From: Niabella sp.
Lineage (GTDB): Bacteria > Bacteroidota > Bacteroidia > Chitinophagales > Chitinophagaceae
Reading direction: 5' to 3'
DNA: 64,000 nucleotides
NCBI RefSeq assembly: GCF_030150205.1
Contig: NZ_JASLGT010000017.1
Coordinates: forward strand, 62,001 to 126,000
Made by a program: the position numbers and the translations under genes. The notes beneath the pieces were generated by a model. The model made no database searches. It was not told where the DNA came from and saw only the letters and a list, made by a program, of their open reading frames with translations. Positions 16,837-25,744 of this stretch are shown piece after piece; the stretch's first letter is position 1; each line of letters begins with the position of its first letter.

Positions 16837-17820
16837 ATGCAAAAAAGAGCATTAGGAAATAACGGTTTAGAAGTATCTGCATTAGGTTTAGGCTGTATGG
16901 GTTTAAGTTTTGGCTATGGGCAACCTACCGAAAAAACCGAAGCTATAAAACTATTGCGCTCCGCTTTTGAGCAGGGCATTACTTTTTTTGATACTGCCGA
17001 AGCCTATGGACCTTACGCCAACGAAGAACTGTTGGGCGAAGCCCTTGCACCATTCCGTAACAAAGTAGTGATTGCAACTAAATTCGGTTTCAAAGACGGT
17101 AAGCCAGATTTGGGAATGGACAGCCGTCCCGAAACAATCAGAGCCGTTGCCGAAGCAGCAATGAAAAGGTTAAAGACTGATTACATTGATTTGTTCTACC
17201 AGCACAGGGTGGACCCCAATGTGCCGATTGAGGACGTAGCGGGAGCCGTAAAGGAATTAATCAAAGAGGGAAAGGTAAAACATTTCGGTTTGTCCGAAGC
17301 GGGAACCCAAACGATACGTAAGGCACACGCTGTACAGCCAGTTACCGCTTTGCAAAGTGAGTATTCAATGTTCTACCGTGAGCCTGAAAAAGAAATTATC
17401 CCCACATTGGAAGAATTGGGAATTGGCTTTGTTCCGTTCAGCCCGTTGGGCAAAGGCTTTCTGACAGGAGCAATAACCAAAGACACTACATTCAGCAAAG
17501 ATGATTTCAGGAACATGGTGCCACGTTTCCAGCCTGAACATATCGCAGCAAATCAGGCATTGGTTGATTTAGTAGGTGCTATAGCAAAAGAACATAATGC
17601 TACACCTGCACAGGTAGCATTGTCCTGGTTATTGGCACAAAAACCTTTCATTGTCCCGATACCGGGTACAACAAAATTGAACCGCTTACAGGAAAATATT
17701 GGCGGTGCAGGCCTTGTATTATCGGCAGATGAGTTGAGCAGAGTAAATGCGGCATTGGCGGCAATCAAAATTTCAGGCGAACGCTATCCTGCACACTTAA
17801 AAGCAAGAGTTGGAAAATAA
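16837..17820 (+). CDS. Aldo/keto reductase (first paralogue)
   Basis: A 327-residue (alpha/beta)8 NADPH-dependent oxidoreductase. The catalytic tetrad is readable: Asp and Tyr in FDTAEAYGP (about 50-58), Lys in IATKFGF (about 84) and His in YQHRVDP (about 123). The C-terminal cofactor region holds VPIPGTTKLNRL. The substrate is a carbonyl compound, not identifiable further. It has no signal peptide, unlike its paralogue at 21004. The hydrolase gene begins at the base directly after its stop codon, so translation is coupled. Confidence 0.92.
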   Translation: MQKRALGNNGLEVSALGLGCMGLSFGYGQPTEKTEAIKLLRSAFEQGITFFDTAEAYGPYANEELLGEALAPFRNKVVIATKFGFKDGKPDLGMDSRPETIRAVAEAAMKRLKTDYIDLFYQHRVDPNVPIEDVAGAVKELIKEGKVKHFGLSEAGTQTIRKAHAVQPVTALQSEYSMFYREPEKEIIPTLEELGIGFVPFSPLGKGFLTGAITKDTTFSKDDFRNMVPRFQPEHIAANQALVDLVGAIAKEHNATPAQVALSWLLAQKPFIVPIPGTTKLNRLQENIGGAGLVLSADELSRVNAALAAIKISGERYPAHLKARVGK

Positions 17821-18918
17821 ATGATAAAAGTTATGAAACTGATAGCAATTTTACTAATAACAATAGCTATGGCAGTAGGTGTAAATGCACAAAATCAAAG
17901 ACGCAAAAATCTGCAAAAGCCGTTGGTTATAGAAACGCAAGGCAGCTTTGCGGTAGGTGGCTCGATATTTACTGCGCCAGGAAACTTCGAGGTAGCTAAT
18001 GCGTTGAAGCCTGACGGACAAACTTTTCATGGCGACCACGCCTATGTTTTCTATCAGGTTCCGTCAAAAGCACGAAAGTTGCCATTGGTATTTTTACACG
18101 GGGCAGGACAGTCTAAGAAAACGTGGGAAACCACGCCTGACGGACGTGAGGGCTTCCAAAATATCTTTTTGAGAAAAGGATATGGCGTATATCTGCTTGA
18201 CCAGCCACGGCGTGGCGAAGCGGGTAAAAGTACCGTAGAGGCAACAATTAAGCCTACTCCTGACGAACAGTTTTGGTTTACACAGTTCAGGATAGGAAAC
18301 TATCCCGATTACTTTCCAAATGTGCAGTTTCCCAAAGGCAAAGTCTCACTAGAGCAGTTTTACCGGCAAATGACCCCCAATACAGGCGCTTTTGATGCGA
18401 ATATTGTTACTGATGCTGTTTCACAGCTATTCGATAAAATTGGCGATGGCATTTTGATTACGCACTCACAGGGTTGCGGGGCGGGTTGGCTCACGGCTAT
18501 GAAAAATGATAAGGTTAGAGCGGTCGTAGCCTACGAACCTTATAGTGGTTTCGTATTTCCAAAGGGAGAACTGCCACAGCCTATCAACTCAACAGGGCTT
18601 TTCGGTGCATTAAGTGGCGTGGAAATACCGTTAGCTGATTTCGAGAAGCTGACCAAAAAACCTATCGTTATTTACTATGGCGACAACATCGCCAAAGAGC
18701 CGACTTCCGTATGGAACAAAGACCATTGGCGTTCCGGGCTTGAAATGGCAAGGCTGTGGGCAGCAGCCATCAATAAACACGGAGGCGATGCCAAAGTGGT
18801 GCATTTGCCTGACATCGGTATAAAAGGTAATACGCACTTTATAATGTCCGATTTGAACAATGTACAGATAGCTGACCTTATGGCTGATTGGCTGAAAGAA
18901 AAAGGGTTGGATAAGTAG
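17821..18918 (+). CDS. Exported alpha/beta hydrolase
   Basis: A 365-residue protein with a signal peptide ending near VGVNAQ. The fold shows an oxyanion loop PLVFLHGAGQSKKTW (about 88-102), a nucleophile elbow THSQGCGAGWL with Ser near residue 218, and a late His in NTHFIMSD (near 341). It is probably an esterase or lactonase of the periplasm. It ends the operon led by the flavodoxin gene and abuts the aldo/keto reductase gene with no gap. The substrate is unknown. Confidence 0.85.
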   Translation: MIKVMKLIAILLITIAMAVGVNAQNQRRKNLQKPLVIETQGSFAVGGSIFTAPGNFEVANALKPDGQTFHGDHAYVFYQVPSKARKLPLVFLHGAGQSKKTWETTPDGREGFQNIFLRKGYGVYLLDQPRRGEAGKSTVEATIKPTPDEQFWFTQFRIGNYPDYFPNVQFPKGKVSLEQFYRQMTPNTGAFDANIVTDAVSQLFDKIGDGILITHSQGCGAGWLTAMKNDKVRAVVAYEPYSGFVFPKGELPQPINSTGLFGALSGVEIPLADFEKLTKKPIVIYYGDNIAKEPTSVWNKDHWRSGLEMARLWAAAINKHGGDAKVVHLPDIGIKGNTHFIMSDLNNVQIADLMADWLKEKGLDK

Positions 18919-19098
18919 TTTTTGTTGCAGCAAAAATGCAATCGCTGTCAGGCTTTCCGTCCCAATCTTTTGCTACGCCATGTTCTGCAACAGGATTTTC
19001 GCTTCTATTCCACCCATTAAGCGGACGGATTGAAATAGAGTATAACTGTTAGCAAACAAAAAATTGGAACAACAATTATAAAGACAAATACTATCAGC

Positions 19099-19995
19099 TC
19101 AATTCAACATCCGGTATTCATTCGGGGTATATCCCGTATTTTTTTTGAAAGCCCTTGTGAAATGTGCCGGATATTTAAAACCCAGTTCGTAGGCAATCTC
19201 ATTAATGGTTTTTTGGTTATCCAGTATTTTTTGCTTCGCTCTATCCGTAATTTTAGAATGAATGTACTCCAGAGCCGTTTTACCTGTTTCCTTTTTTATC
19301 AAATCGCCAAAATAATTCGCAGAAAGGTTCAATTGCTCCGCACACCAGGTAACAGACGGTAAACCGATTGTCTGTGGCTTATCAGATTGATAATATCCAT
19401 TCAACAGTTTTTCAAACTGGGCTAAAATATCATTGTTTACATCATTTCGGGTAATAAACTGACGGTCGTAAAACCGTACACAGTAATTTAAAAACAGTTC
19501 AATATTATCAACAATCAGCATTTTGCTATGCTTGTCCATACCCCGCTCCAATTCGTATCTGATTTTGTCGAAACAATCCAATACAATCTTTCTTTCCCTT
19601 TCAGACAAGTGCAGCGCTTCTTTTGATTCGTAGGAAAAAAATGTATATTTATCAATATGCTGGCCCAGGGATGTACCGCGTATCAGATCGGGATGAAACA
19701 ATAAAGCGTAGCCTTGCGGTTTGTAATCTGCGTTAATATCGACATTGATAATTTGCCCCGGAGCTACAAAAAGTAAAGTTCTGTCCTGATAATCGTAAGT
19801 ATGACGCCCGTATTTCATATCGCCGCACATCACTTCCTTGAGATACACCGCATAAAAGCCAAAATTCATTTTGGAAGCATAGATTTCCGGCACTCTCCCG
19901 TCAAAATCCATTATGCTTACCAGCGGATGTAAATTCTCTTTGTGATAAAAGGCATCGTGTTCGCTAACCGTATCTATTCTCAAAATTTCGTCCAT
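19099..19995 (-). CDS. AraC family transcriptional regulator (second paralogue)
   Basis: A 298-residue protein with a cupin-like N-terminal domain (GRHTYDYQDRTLLFVAPGQI) and a C-terminal AraC double HTH (AEQLNLSANYFGDLIKKETG; TINEIAYELGFKYPAHFTRA; TGYTPNEYR). It aligns from end to end with the regulator at 14334-15227, so the two arose by duplication. It is divergent from the SDR operon, with an operator-like motif between them at 20072-20110. The near-identical HTH segments suggest that both regulators see the same DNA motif, possibly with different effectors. Confidence 0.9.
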   Translation of the reverse strand: MDEILRIDTVSEHDAFYHKENLHPLVSIMDFDGRVPEIYASKMNFGFYAVYLKEVMCGDMKYGRHTYDYQDRTLLFVAPGQIINVDINADYKPQGYALLFHPDLIRGTSLGQHIDKYTFFSYESKEALHLSERERKIVLDCFDKIRYELERGMDKHSKMLIVDNIELFLNYCVRFYDRQFITRNDVNNDILAQFEKLLNGYYQSDKPQTIGLPSVTWCAEQLNLSANYFGDLIKKETGKTALEYIHSKITDRAKQKILDNQKTINEIAYELGFKYPAHFTRAFKKNTGYTPNEYRMLN

Positions 19996-20071
19996 TATAT
20001 CTGCACTTATAAATCAATACAAATTTACCTTTTATTCCGTTGCCTTTACATATATAGGTGTAAATCAGTGA

Positions 20072-20110
20072 AAATGGTAGCACAATCCGTGGTTTGTATA
20101 AGCAATTTTT
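20072..20110 (+). promoter_or_regulatory. AraC-operator-like motif, site 2
   Basis: AAATGGTA, 9 bases, then GTGGTTTGTATAAG. It is the most divergent of the three copies but has the same internal spacing. GAACTTTG, a probable -7 element, lies 33 bases from the second half. It is located between the second AraC gene and the SDR operon. Confidence 0.5.
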
Positions 20111-20212
20111 ATTTATAAGGTAAGAACTTTGTACTGTAAAATTATAGCGTGATGAAAATCACGGTAAACAGCAACAGAATTTTTAACAAAAATAGTAAAC
20201 AAAGAATTGATT

Positions 20213-20974
20213 ATGAAACTGATGGAAGATAAAGTTATTCTAATAACAGGAGCGGCACAGGGTATTGGATTTGCAACCGCAAAGGCTTTCGCCGAGGCAG
20301 GGGCATCGGTAGCATTAGCTGATTATGACGAAGATTTGGTAAACAAGGCAGCAGACCAGCTAACGGCAGAGGGCTACAAAACGCTTGCTATTGTTTGTGA
20401 TGTTTCAGATGACAAACAGGTAAAGGCAATGGTTGACAAAACAGTGCAAACATTCGGAAGACTGGACGCAGCCTACAACAATGCAGGTATTCAAAATGAA
20501 CTGGCAGATGCAGCAGACCAGACGAGGGACGATTTTGACAGGGTTACGGGGGTAAATTTTCGTGGTGTGTGGAGCTGTATGAAATACGAATTGCAGCAGA
20601 TGCGGAAACAGGGCAACGGCGCTATTGTGAACTGCTCGTCCATCGGTGGCATTTTGGGCGGTGCGCAAAGAGGAACCTACCACGGAGCCAAGCACGGTGT
20701 AATAGGGCTTACCAAAAGCGCAGCGTTGGAGTATGCTTCAAAAGGGATACGTATCAATTCCATTTGTCCCGGTCTAATCCACACCCCAATGGCGGACAAA
20801 ATGATGGCTGGCGGTCAGCAGGATGCACTGGATGCGATGTTAGCAGCCGTACCTGTTGGTCGTTTGGGACGTCCCGAAGAGATTGCCAATGCGGTGGTAT
20901 TCCTATGCAGTGATGCGGCAAGCCTTATAGTCGGGCATACGCTGGTCGTGGACGGTGGTTACAGTATTCAATAA
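20213..20974 (+). CDS. Short-chain dehydrogenase/reductase
   Basis: A 253-residue classical SDR. The Rossmann motif is TGAAQGIG (about 12-19), then NNAG (about 90), the catalytic Ser in NCSSIGG, and Tyr-x3-Lys in YHGAKHG (about 156-160). PG-hT is seen in ICPGLIHTPM, and the end is HTLVVDGGYSIQ. The cofactor is NAD(P)H and the substrate an alcohol or ketone. The ATG at 20213 is chosen over the TTG at 20207. It opens the second operon, followed 29 bases later by an aldo/keto reductase. Confidence 0.92.
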   Translation: MKLMEDKVILITGAAQGIGFATAKAFAEAGASVALADYDEDLVNKAADQLTAEGYKTLAIVCDVSDDKQVKAMVDKTVQTFGRLDAAYNNAGIQNELADAADQTRDDFDRVTGVNFRGVWSCMKYELQQMRKQGNGAIVNCSSIGGILGGAQRGTYHGAKHGVIGLTKSAALEYASKGIRINSICPGLIHTPMADKMMAGGQQDALDAMLAAVPVGRLGRPEEIANAVVFLCSDAASLIVGHTLVVDGGYSIQ

Positions 20975-21003
20975 AAGCGGTTTAATCAACAAAAAATAAA
21001 GAT

Positions 21004-22197
21004 ATGAGTAACGAAACAGAACTTCAAAACAACGAGAACAGCAACCCTTCCAACCGTCGGGATTTCTTAAAGAGTGCCGCCCTTTTAGGAGCGGCTGCCT
21101 GCGTTCCTACCGTATTGGTACAAAGCTGTACAGAAAAGAAAGCAACCTCTTCAAACGATAGCCAAAACGAAAACAATATGCCTATTATCACACAACGCCG
21201 TACTTTAGGAAAAGGCAGCGCCGCAATGGAAGTTTCTGCATTGGGCTTTGGTGTAATGGGAATGAATTACCACCGTGGTACTCATCCCGATGAAAAAGCA
21301 ATGATAAAACTGGCTCATCAGGTAGTGGAGCGTGGCGTTACCCTTTTTGATACGGCAGAAACTTACGGACCCTTTTTCAACGAAGAATTGGCAGGTAAAG
21401 CATTGAGCGGGTTTAAGGACAAGATTGCCATTACTACAAAATTCGGGTTCAACTATGCCGGAAACAAAATCAACGAAATGCCTGCCGGGGCAAACAGCCG
21501 CCCGGAACGTATCCGTGAAATGGTGGAAGCATCTTTGAAACGCCTGAATATTGATGTGATAGAATTGCTGTACCAGCATCGTCCTGACCCTAACGTACCC
21601 ATTGAAGATGTAGCAGGAACAGTGAAAGACCTCATAGCGGAGGGAAAAGTGAAACATTTTGGTCTTTGCGAGGTCGGGGCAACAACCATTCGCAAGGCAC
21701 ACGCCGTACAGCCTGTTACCGCCATACAGAGCGAATACCATTTAATGTGGCGTGAAGTGGAAAAAGAAGTATTACCAGTATGTGAAGAGTTGGGTATCGG
21801 TTTTGTACCATACAGCCCCGTAAACCGTGGTTTCCTCACAGGAGCAATCAACGAGTATACCAGTTTTAATTCAGGCAACGACAACCGTAATATCCTGCCA
21901 AGGTTTACCCCCGAAGCGATAAGGGCTAATCTTAGAATAGTAGAAGAATTAAATAAATTCGGACGTACAAGAGGTATTACTATTGCACAGGCAGCATTGG
22001 GATGGTTATTGCAAAAAGCACCGTATATAGTTCCTATTCCAGGAACTACGAAGTTGTCACATCTGGAAGAAAATTTAAGGACATTGGATTATACTTTTTC
22101 GGCTCAGGAATGGGAAGAATTAGAAACCGCTATTGCTGCAATTCCCATCATTGGCGACCGTTATCCGGCTTCCGAGCAAAAACAGGTTGAAAAATAA
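21004..22197 (+). CDS. Aldo/keto reductase with twin-arginine/lipoprotein signal (second paralogue)
   Basis: A 397-residue protein. The N-terminus NRRDFLKSAALLGAAACVPT is a twin-arginine signal, and a Cys in VQSC could be lipidated. The reductase domain starts near residue 60 and repeats the features of the paralogue at 16837: FDTAETYGP, ITTKFGF, YQHRPDP and VPIPGTTKLSHL, including the shared stretch NVPIEDVAG. Export by the Tat route fits a protein folded around NADP(H) before transport. The supply of NADPH outside the cytosol is a puzzle. A cupin gene follows. Confidence 0.9.
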   Translation: MSNETELQNNENSNPSNRRDFLKSAALLGAAACVPTVLVQSCTEKKATSSNDSQNENNMPIITQRRTLGKGSAAMEVSALGFGVMGMNYHRGTHPDEKAMIKLAHQVVERGVTLFDTAETYGPFFNEELAGKALSGFKDKIAITTKFGFNYAGNKINEMPAGANSRPERIREMVEASLKRLNIDVIELLYQHRPDPNVPIEDVAGTVKDLIAEGKVKHFGLCEVGATTIRKAHAVQPVTAIQSEYHLMWREVEKEVLPVCEELGIGFVPYSPVNRGFLTGAINEYTSFNSGNDNRNILPRFTPEAIRANLRIVEELNKFGRTRGITIAQAALGWLLQKAPYIVPIPGTTKLSHLEENLRTLDYTFSAQEWEELETAIAAIPIIGDRYPASEQKQVEK

Positions 22198-22243
22198 CAG
22201 AATGAGGCTTTCACAAAGGTCTATTCATAAAAAATTATATACA

Positions 22244-22750
22244 ATGAATGGTTTTAAAAATCAAAAGCTGATAATACTTTTTATGAGTATAGCATTAACA
22301 ATATCAGCTTGTAATAACGATAAAAAAACAGAAGCAATGCAAGAAAAAAATAACACTTCGCTTTTCACGAAAGGCGACACAGCACCCAAAGATTGGTTTA
22401 CCGGCGATGCGTTTATACATCCGTTATTGGCAAAGGATAAGAACAATGACTTCGCATTAGGCAGCGTAACCTTTGAACCAGGCGCAAGAACGATTTGGCA
22501 TACCCACCCCAAAGGGCAGGTATTGATTGTTACCGAGGGCAACGGTTGGTATCAGGAAAAAGACAAAGCCGCACAAGCCATTAAAAAAGGAGATGTGGTA
22601 AACATCCCCGAAAATGTGGAGCATTGGCACGGAGCATCAGCCGATAATAAAATGGTACACATTGCTATTACGAACTATCGGGGCGAAGAGAATGTAATGT
22701 GGCTGCAACCTGTAACAGATGCTGAATATAGCCAAGTAAATAAACAGTAA
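22244..22750 (+). CDS. Cupin domain lipoprotein (first paralogue)
   Basis: A 168-residue protein with a lipoprotein signal (MSIALTISACNND) and one cupin barrel. Metal ligands are visible in WHTHPKGQ and again in VEHWHGA. The spacing FEPGARTIWHTHPKGQ and KKGDVVNIP is that of cupin_2 proteins (quercetinase or carboxymuconolactone-type). The open frame extends back into the preceding reductase gene, but the ATG at 22244 gives the correct signal. A paralogue lies at 24993. The activity could be an isomerase, dioxygenase or lyase; this is undetermined. Confidence 0.87.
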   Translation: MNGFKNQKLIILFMSIALTISACNNDKKTEAMQEKNNTSLFTKGDTAPKDWFTGDAFIHPLLAKDKNNDFALGSVTFEPGARTIWHTHPKGQVLIVTEGNGWYQEKDKAAQAIKKGDVVNIPENVEHWHGASADNKMVHIAITNYRGEENVMWLQPVTDAEYSQVNKQ

Positions 22751-22751
22751 A

Positions 22752-23792
22752 ATGAAACGGATACGAGTTATTGCAGCCGCATCCCTTATGTTATTGGGAC
22801 TGGCTTGCACAGAAACAAAACAAAATAAACAGGCAAAAGAAATGAAACAGGAGGATTATTTAACTTTTAAGTTAAGCGATAAGGTAACAAGAGAACAGGT
22901 TACATACCGCAACAGGTACGGAATTACCATTGCAGCAGATTTGTACCTGCCAAAAGACATTAATACCACTAAGAAATATGCTGCCCTTATTGTAGGTACA
23001 CCTTATGGTGGCGTTAAGGAACAGGGCGCAGGTATATACGCCCAGTCAATGGCAGAACGTGGCTTTGTAGCCATTGCATTTGATGAAAGCTATAATGGGG
23101 AAAGCGGTGGCGAGCCAAGACGGATTTCATCACCCGAAATATTCGTAGAGGATTTCAGTGCATCAGTAGATTACATCGGTACACGCCTTTATGTGGACAG
23201 GAACAAAATCGGGGTAATCGGTCTTTGCGGCAGTGGCGGTTTTTCAATCAGTGCGGCGCAGGTAGATAGACGTATCAAAGCCGTTGCTACGGTTAGTATG
23301 TATGATATGAGCAGGGTAAAACGTGAGGGTTTTAAAGGTTCGCTCACAGAAGAAGAACGCAATAAATACCTTGACCAGATTGGCGAACAACGTTGGACAG
23401 AATTTGAGGGTGGCAAGGTAAAAATGAATTTGGGCACACCCGAAACGATTGATGAAAATACAGACCCGATTAGCCGTGAGTTTGCCGAGTACTACCGTAC
23501 ACCACGTGGGCAGCATCCCAATTCAAATACCGAGTTTACGATGACGAGTGATTTTTCATTTATGAATTTTCCATTGCTTAACAACATCAAATCCGTTTCG
23601 CCAAGGCCTATTTTATTCATCATTGGCGAACACGCACACTCACGTTATTTCAGTGAAGATGCTTACGCATTGGCGGCAGAACCGAAAGAACTCTACATCG
23701 TTCCGGGTGCCGGACACGTTGATTTGTACGACAGGACGGATTTAATACCTTTTGGTAAGTTGGAAACGTTTTTCAAAGAATATTTGAAGTAA
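22752..23792 (+). CDS. Dienelactone-hydrolase-like alpha/beta hydrolase lipoprotein (first paralogue)
   Basis: A 346-residue protein with signal and lipobox (LMLLGLAC). It resembles the YcjY/dienelactone hydrolase group. The nucleophile elbow is VIGLCGSGGFSI, with Cys where serine hydrolases have Ser (about 158). The oxyanion side is VGTPYGGVKEQGAG, and a late His lies in PGAGHVDLYD (about 324). A Cys-His-acid triad is typical of dienelactone hydrolases. The ATG lies one base after the cupin stop, so they are co-translated. A paralogue is at 23918. Confidence 0.85.
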   Translation: MKRIRVIAAASLMLLGLACTETKQNKQAKEMKQEDYLTFKLSDKVTREQVTYRNRYGITIAADLYLPKDINTTKKYAALIVGTPYGGVKEQGAGIYAQSMAERGFVAIAFDESYNGESGGEPRRISSPEIFVEDFSASVDYIGTRLYVDRNKIGVIGLCGSGGFSISAAQVDRRIKAVATVSMYDMSRVKREGFKGSLTEEERNKYLDQIGEQRWTEFEGGKVKMNLGTPETIDENTDPISREFAEYYRTPRGQHPNSNTEFTMTSDFSFMNFPLLNNIKSVSPRPILFIIGEHAHSRYFSEDAYALAAEPKELYIVPGAGHVDLYDRTDLIPFGKLETFFKEYLK

Positions 23793-23826
23793 AAAGGCAC
23801 ATATAATGTACAATCCCAATCTGTAA

Positions 23827-23865
23827 TATTGGTAGGTAAAACCGTAATCGGTATAAGCATAACCT
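23827..23865 (+). promoter_or_regulatory. AraC-operator-like motif, site 3
   Basis: TATTGGTA, 9 bases, then GTAATCGGTATAAG, nearly identical to site 1. GAAATTTG, a possible -7 element, lies 33 bases from the start of GGTATAAG. It precedes the second hydrolase-cupin pair, which would then be a third unit of the same regulon. Confidence 0.6.
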
Positions 23866-23917
23866 CATTTTATCTCAGGAAATTTGCAGTAGCAAATAAG
23901 GTTTGGAAATCATAAAG

Positions 23918-24982
23918 ATGAATAAAATGAAAAAGTTAATATCAATAGCAGCATTGGCTATGTCCACAGCAGTAACAGACACCGTAAATGCTCAATCCCA
24001 CAGGGCAGACCAAAATCCCTATACATTAGTGTATGAGGGGGCAATTACTGAAAATGTCAAAGGAAAAGTAAATATCCATCCGGTTACCTATAAACTCAAT
24101 GGGATTGATATAGCTGCTAATGTTTATACCCCTGCGGGCTATGACCCTGCACAGAAATATCCGGCTATAACGGTAGCACATCCCAACGGAGGCATTAAAG
24201 AGCAAACCGCCGGACTTTATGCCCAGCGTTTAGCGGAAGCAGGTTATATCACCATTGCTGCCGATGCAGCCTATCAGGGAGCAAGTGGCGGAGAGCCGCG
24301 TCATACGGATAAGCCTCAATACCGCACAGAAGACATTCGTGGTATGGCTGATTTTATTTTGCAATATCCGGGTGTGGATGCGAACCGATTAGGCGCCTTA
24401 GGCATTTGTGGTGGCGGCGGTTATACGTTAAATGCCACTAAATCGGACAAACGGTTTAAAGCTGTTGCAACATTAAGCATGTTTAATTCAGGTGAGGTAA
24501 GACGTAACGGTTTTCTTAATTCCGAAATAAATACCATTCAGGAACGTCTAAAAAAGGCTTCGGATGCCCGTGCACAGGAAACAGCAGGTGGTAAAATTAT
24601 CTATGCCGGTGTAGCAAGCATAACAGATGAAGATATAGCTAAGGTTCCCACCAAATTCTATCGTCAGGGATTTGAGTATTATTACAGAACCCATGCACAT
24701 CCCAACTCTACCTTTTTATATACTATGAGCAGCCTTCTTGACTTGATGACCTGGGATGCCACCGACCAGATTGAGCTAATAAACCAACCTTTGCTAATGA
24801 TAGCCGGAAGTGAAGCCCAAACAAAATACATGACGGACGAAGCATTTGCCAAAGCAACGAATGCAAAAAACAAAGAATTATTTGTGGTTGACGGTGCAAC
24901 CCATATAGAAACATACTGGAAACCCGAATATGTATCACAGATAGTAAGCAAATTGGTAAAATTCTATCAGACGAACTTATAA
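23918..24982 (+). CDS. Exported dienelactone-hydrolase-like protein (second paralogue)
   Basis: A 354-residue protein with a cleavable signal (AALAMSTAVTDTVNAQ) rather than a lipobox. The nucleophile elbow ALGICGGGGYTL again has Cys (near 167). VAHPNGGIKEQTAG is the oxyanion-side loop, and a His lies in VDGATHIETYW. It is clearly homologous along its length to the hydrolase at 22752. The start is the ATG at 23918 (a second ATG is at 23927); the TTG at 23903 is less likely. A cupin gene follows after 10 bases, which repeats the order seen upstream in reverse. Confidence 0.85.
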   Translation: MNKMKKLISIAALAMSTAVTDTVNAQSHRADQNPYTLVYEGAITENVKGKVNIHPVTYKLNGIDIAANVYTPAGYDPAQKYPAITVAHPNGGIKEQTAGLYAQRLAEAGYITIAADAAYQGASGGEPRHTDKPQYRTEDIRGMADFILQYPGVDANRLGALGICGGGGYTLNATKSDKRFKAVATLSMFNSGEVRRNGFLNSEINTIQERLKKASDARAQETAGGKIIYAGVASITDEDIAKVPTKFYRQGFEYYYRTHAHPNSTFLYTMSSLLDLMTWDATDQIELINQPLLMIAGSEAQTKYMTDEAFAKATNAKNKELFVVDGATHIETYWKPEYVSQIVSKLVKFYQTNL

Positions 24983-24992
24983 AGACTGAATC

Positions 24993-25490
24993 ATGATGAA
25001 ACATAAGTTTAAGTATATCCTGCCGCTTGTAGTCGTGCTATTTACAGCGTGCAACAACAATCAGAAAATGGAAGAAACAAAAAAGCAAAGCGAACTTGTA
25101 TTTCCGCAAGGCGAAAAAATAACTAATGCGAATTTTACGGGAACCGCCTATCTGCAATCACTGATAGATGCAGACAGCCTTAATTCCATATCCGTAGGAA
25201 ATGTAACCTTTGAACCTGGGGCAAGAAGCAAGTGGCATACTCATCCGGCAGGACAAATACTGTTAGCTATTGACGGGGTGGGCTATTATCAGGAAAAGGG
25301 AAAACCAAAACAAATTCTTCGTAAAGGTGATGCTATAAAATGTCCGCCCAATATTCCCCACTGGCACGGAGCAAGTGCCGACACTGCTTTTGTTCAGGTA
25401 GCTATAACCGGGCGGGAAAAAGGCGAAACAGTTTGGTTGGAGCAGGTAACGGATGAAGAGTATAATCAGGAACCCCAAAATAACCAATAG
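24993..25490 (+). CDS. Cupin domain lipoprotein (second paralogue)
   Basis: A 165-residue protein with a lipoprotein signal (LPLVVVLFTACNNN) and a cupin barrel like that of 22244: FEPGARSKWHTHPAGQ, YQEKGKPKQI, IPHWHGASAD. The metal-binding histidines are kept. It probably acts with the hydrolase encoded just upstream on the same substrate. It is the last gene of the AraC-linked cluster; the next element is a probable integration-site repeat and the tRNA-Leu. Confidence 0.87.
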   Translation: MMKHKFKYILPLVVVLFTACNNNQKMEETKKQSELVFPQGEKITNANFTGTAYLQSLIDADSLNSISVGNVTFEPGARSKWHTHPAGQILLAIDGVGYYQEKGKPKQILRKGDAIKCPPNIPHWHGASADTAFVQVAITGREKGETVWLEQVTDEEYNQEPQNNQ

Positions 25491-25628
25491 ACATCGCAGA
25501 GCAGGATAGTTTTGCTGTGGGAGGTATGAGTTATTACCAGCTCAGGAACTAACAAAAGCTTTAAGAGACGTGGTTTACCTCTCAGAAATAAAGCCAGATT
25601 TTAAATACCGATAAAAAATAATTAACTT

Positions 25629-25687
25629 AGATGTAATTAAGTTCTTTTACATCTCCAAATGATTTTGTATGCAAATTGTATGCAAAT
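25629..25687. repeat. Inverted and tandem repeats next to tRNA-Leu
   Basis: AGATGTAA (25629-25636) pairs with TTACATCT (25647-25654). They are followed by two head-to-tail copies of TTGTATGCAAA (25665-25686). Such pairs of short repeats beside a tRNA 3' end are typical of tyrosine-recombinase arm or attachment regions. No integrase gene is present in the window, so the reading as an old attachment site is inference. Confidence 0.4.
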
Positions 25688-25693
25688 TTCTCA

Positions 25694-25726
25694 AAAATAA
25701 AAAAGGCTCACTTTCGTGAACCTTTC
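25694..25726 (-). terminator. Terminator of the tRNA-Leu transcript
   Basis: On the minus strand a 9-bp stem with one mismatch (AAGGTTCAC / GTGAGCCTT, 3-base loop) is followed by a T-rich run. It lies 18 bases beyond the tRNA 3' end. Confidence 0.65.
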
Positions 25727-25744
25727 TATCTGATTGATAATCAG

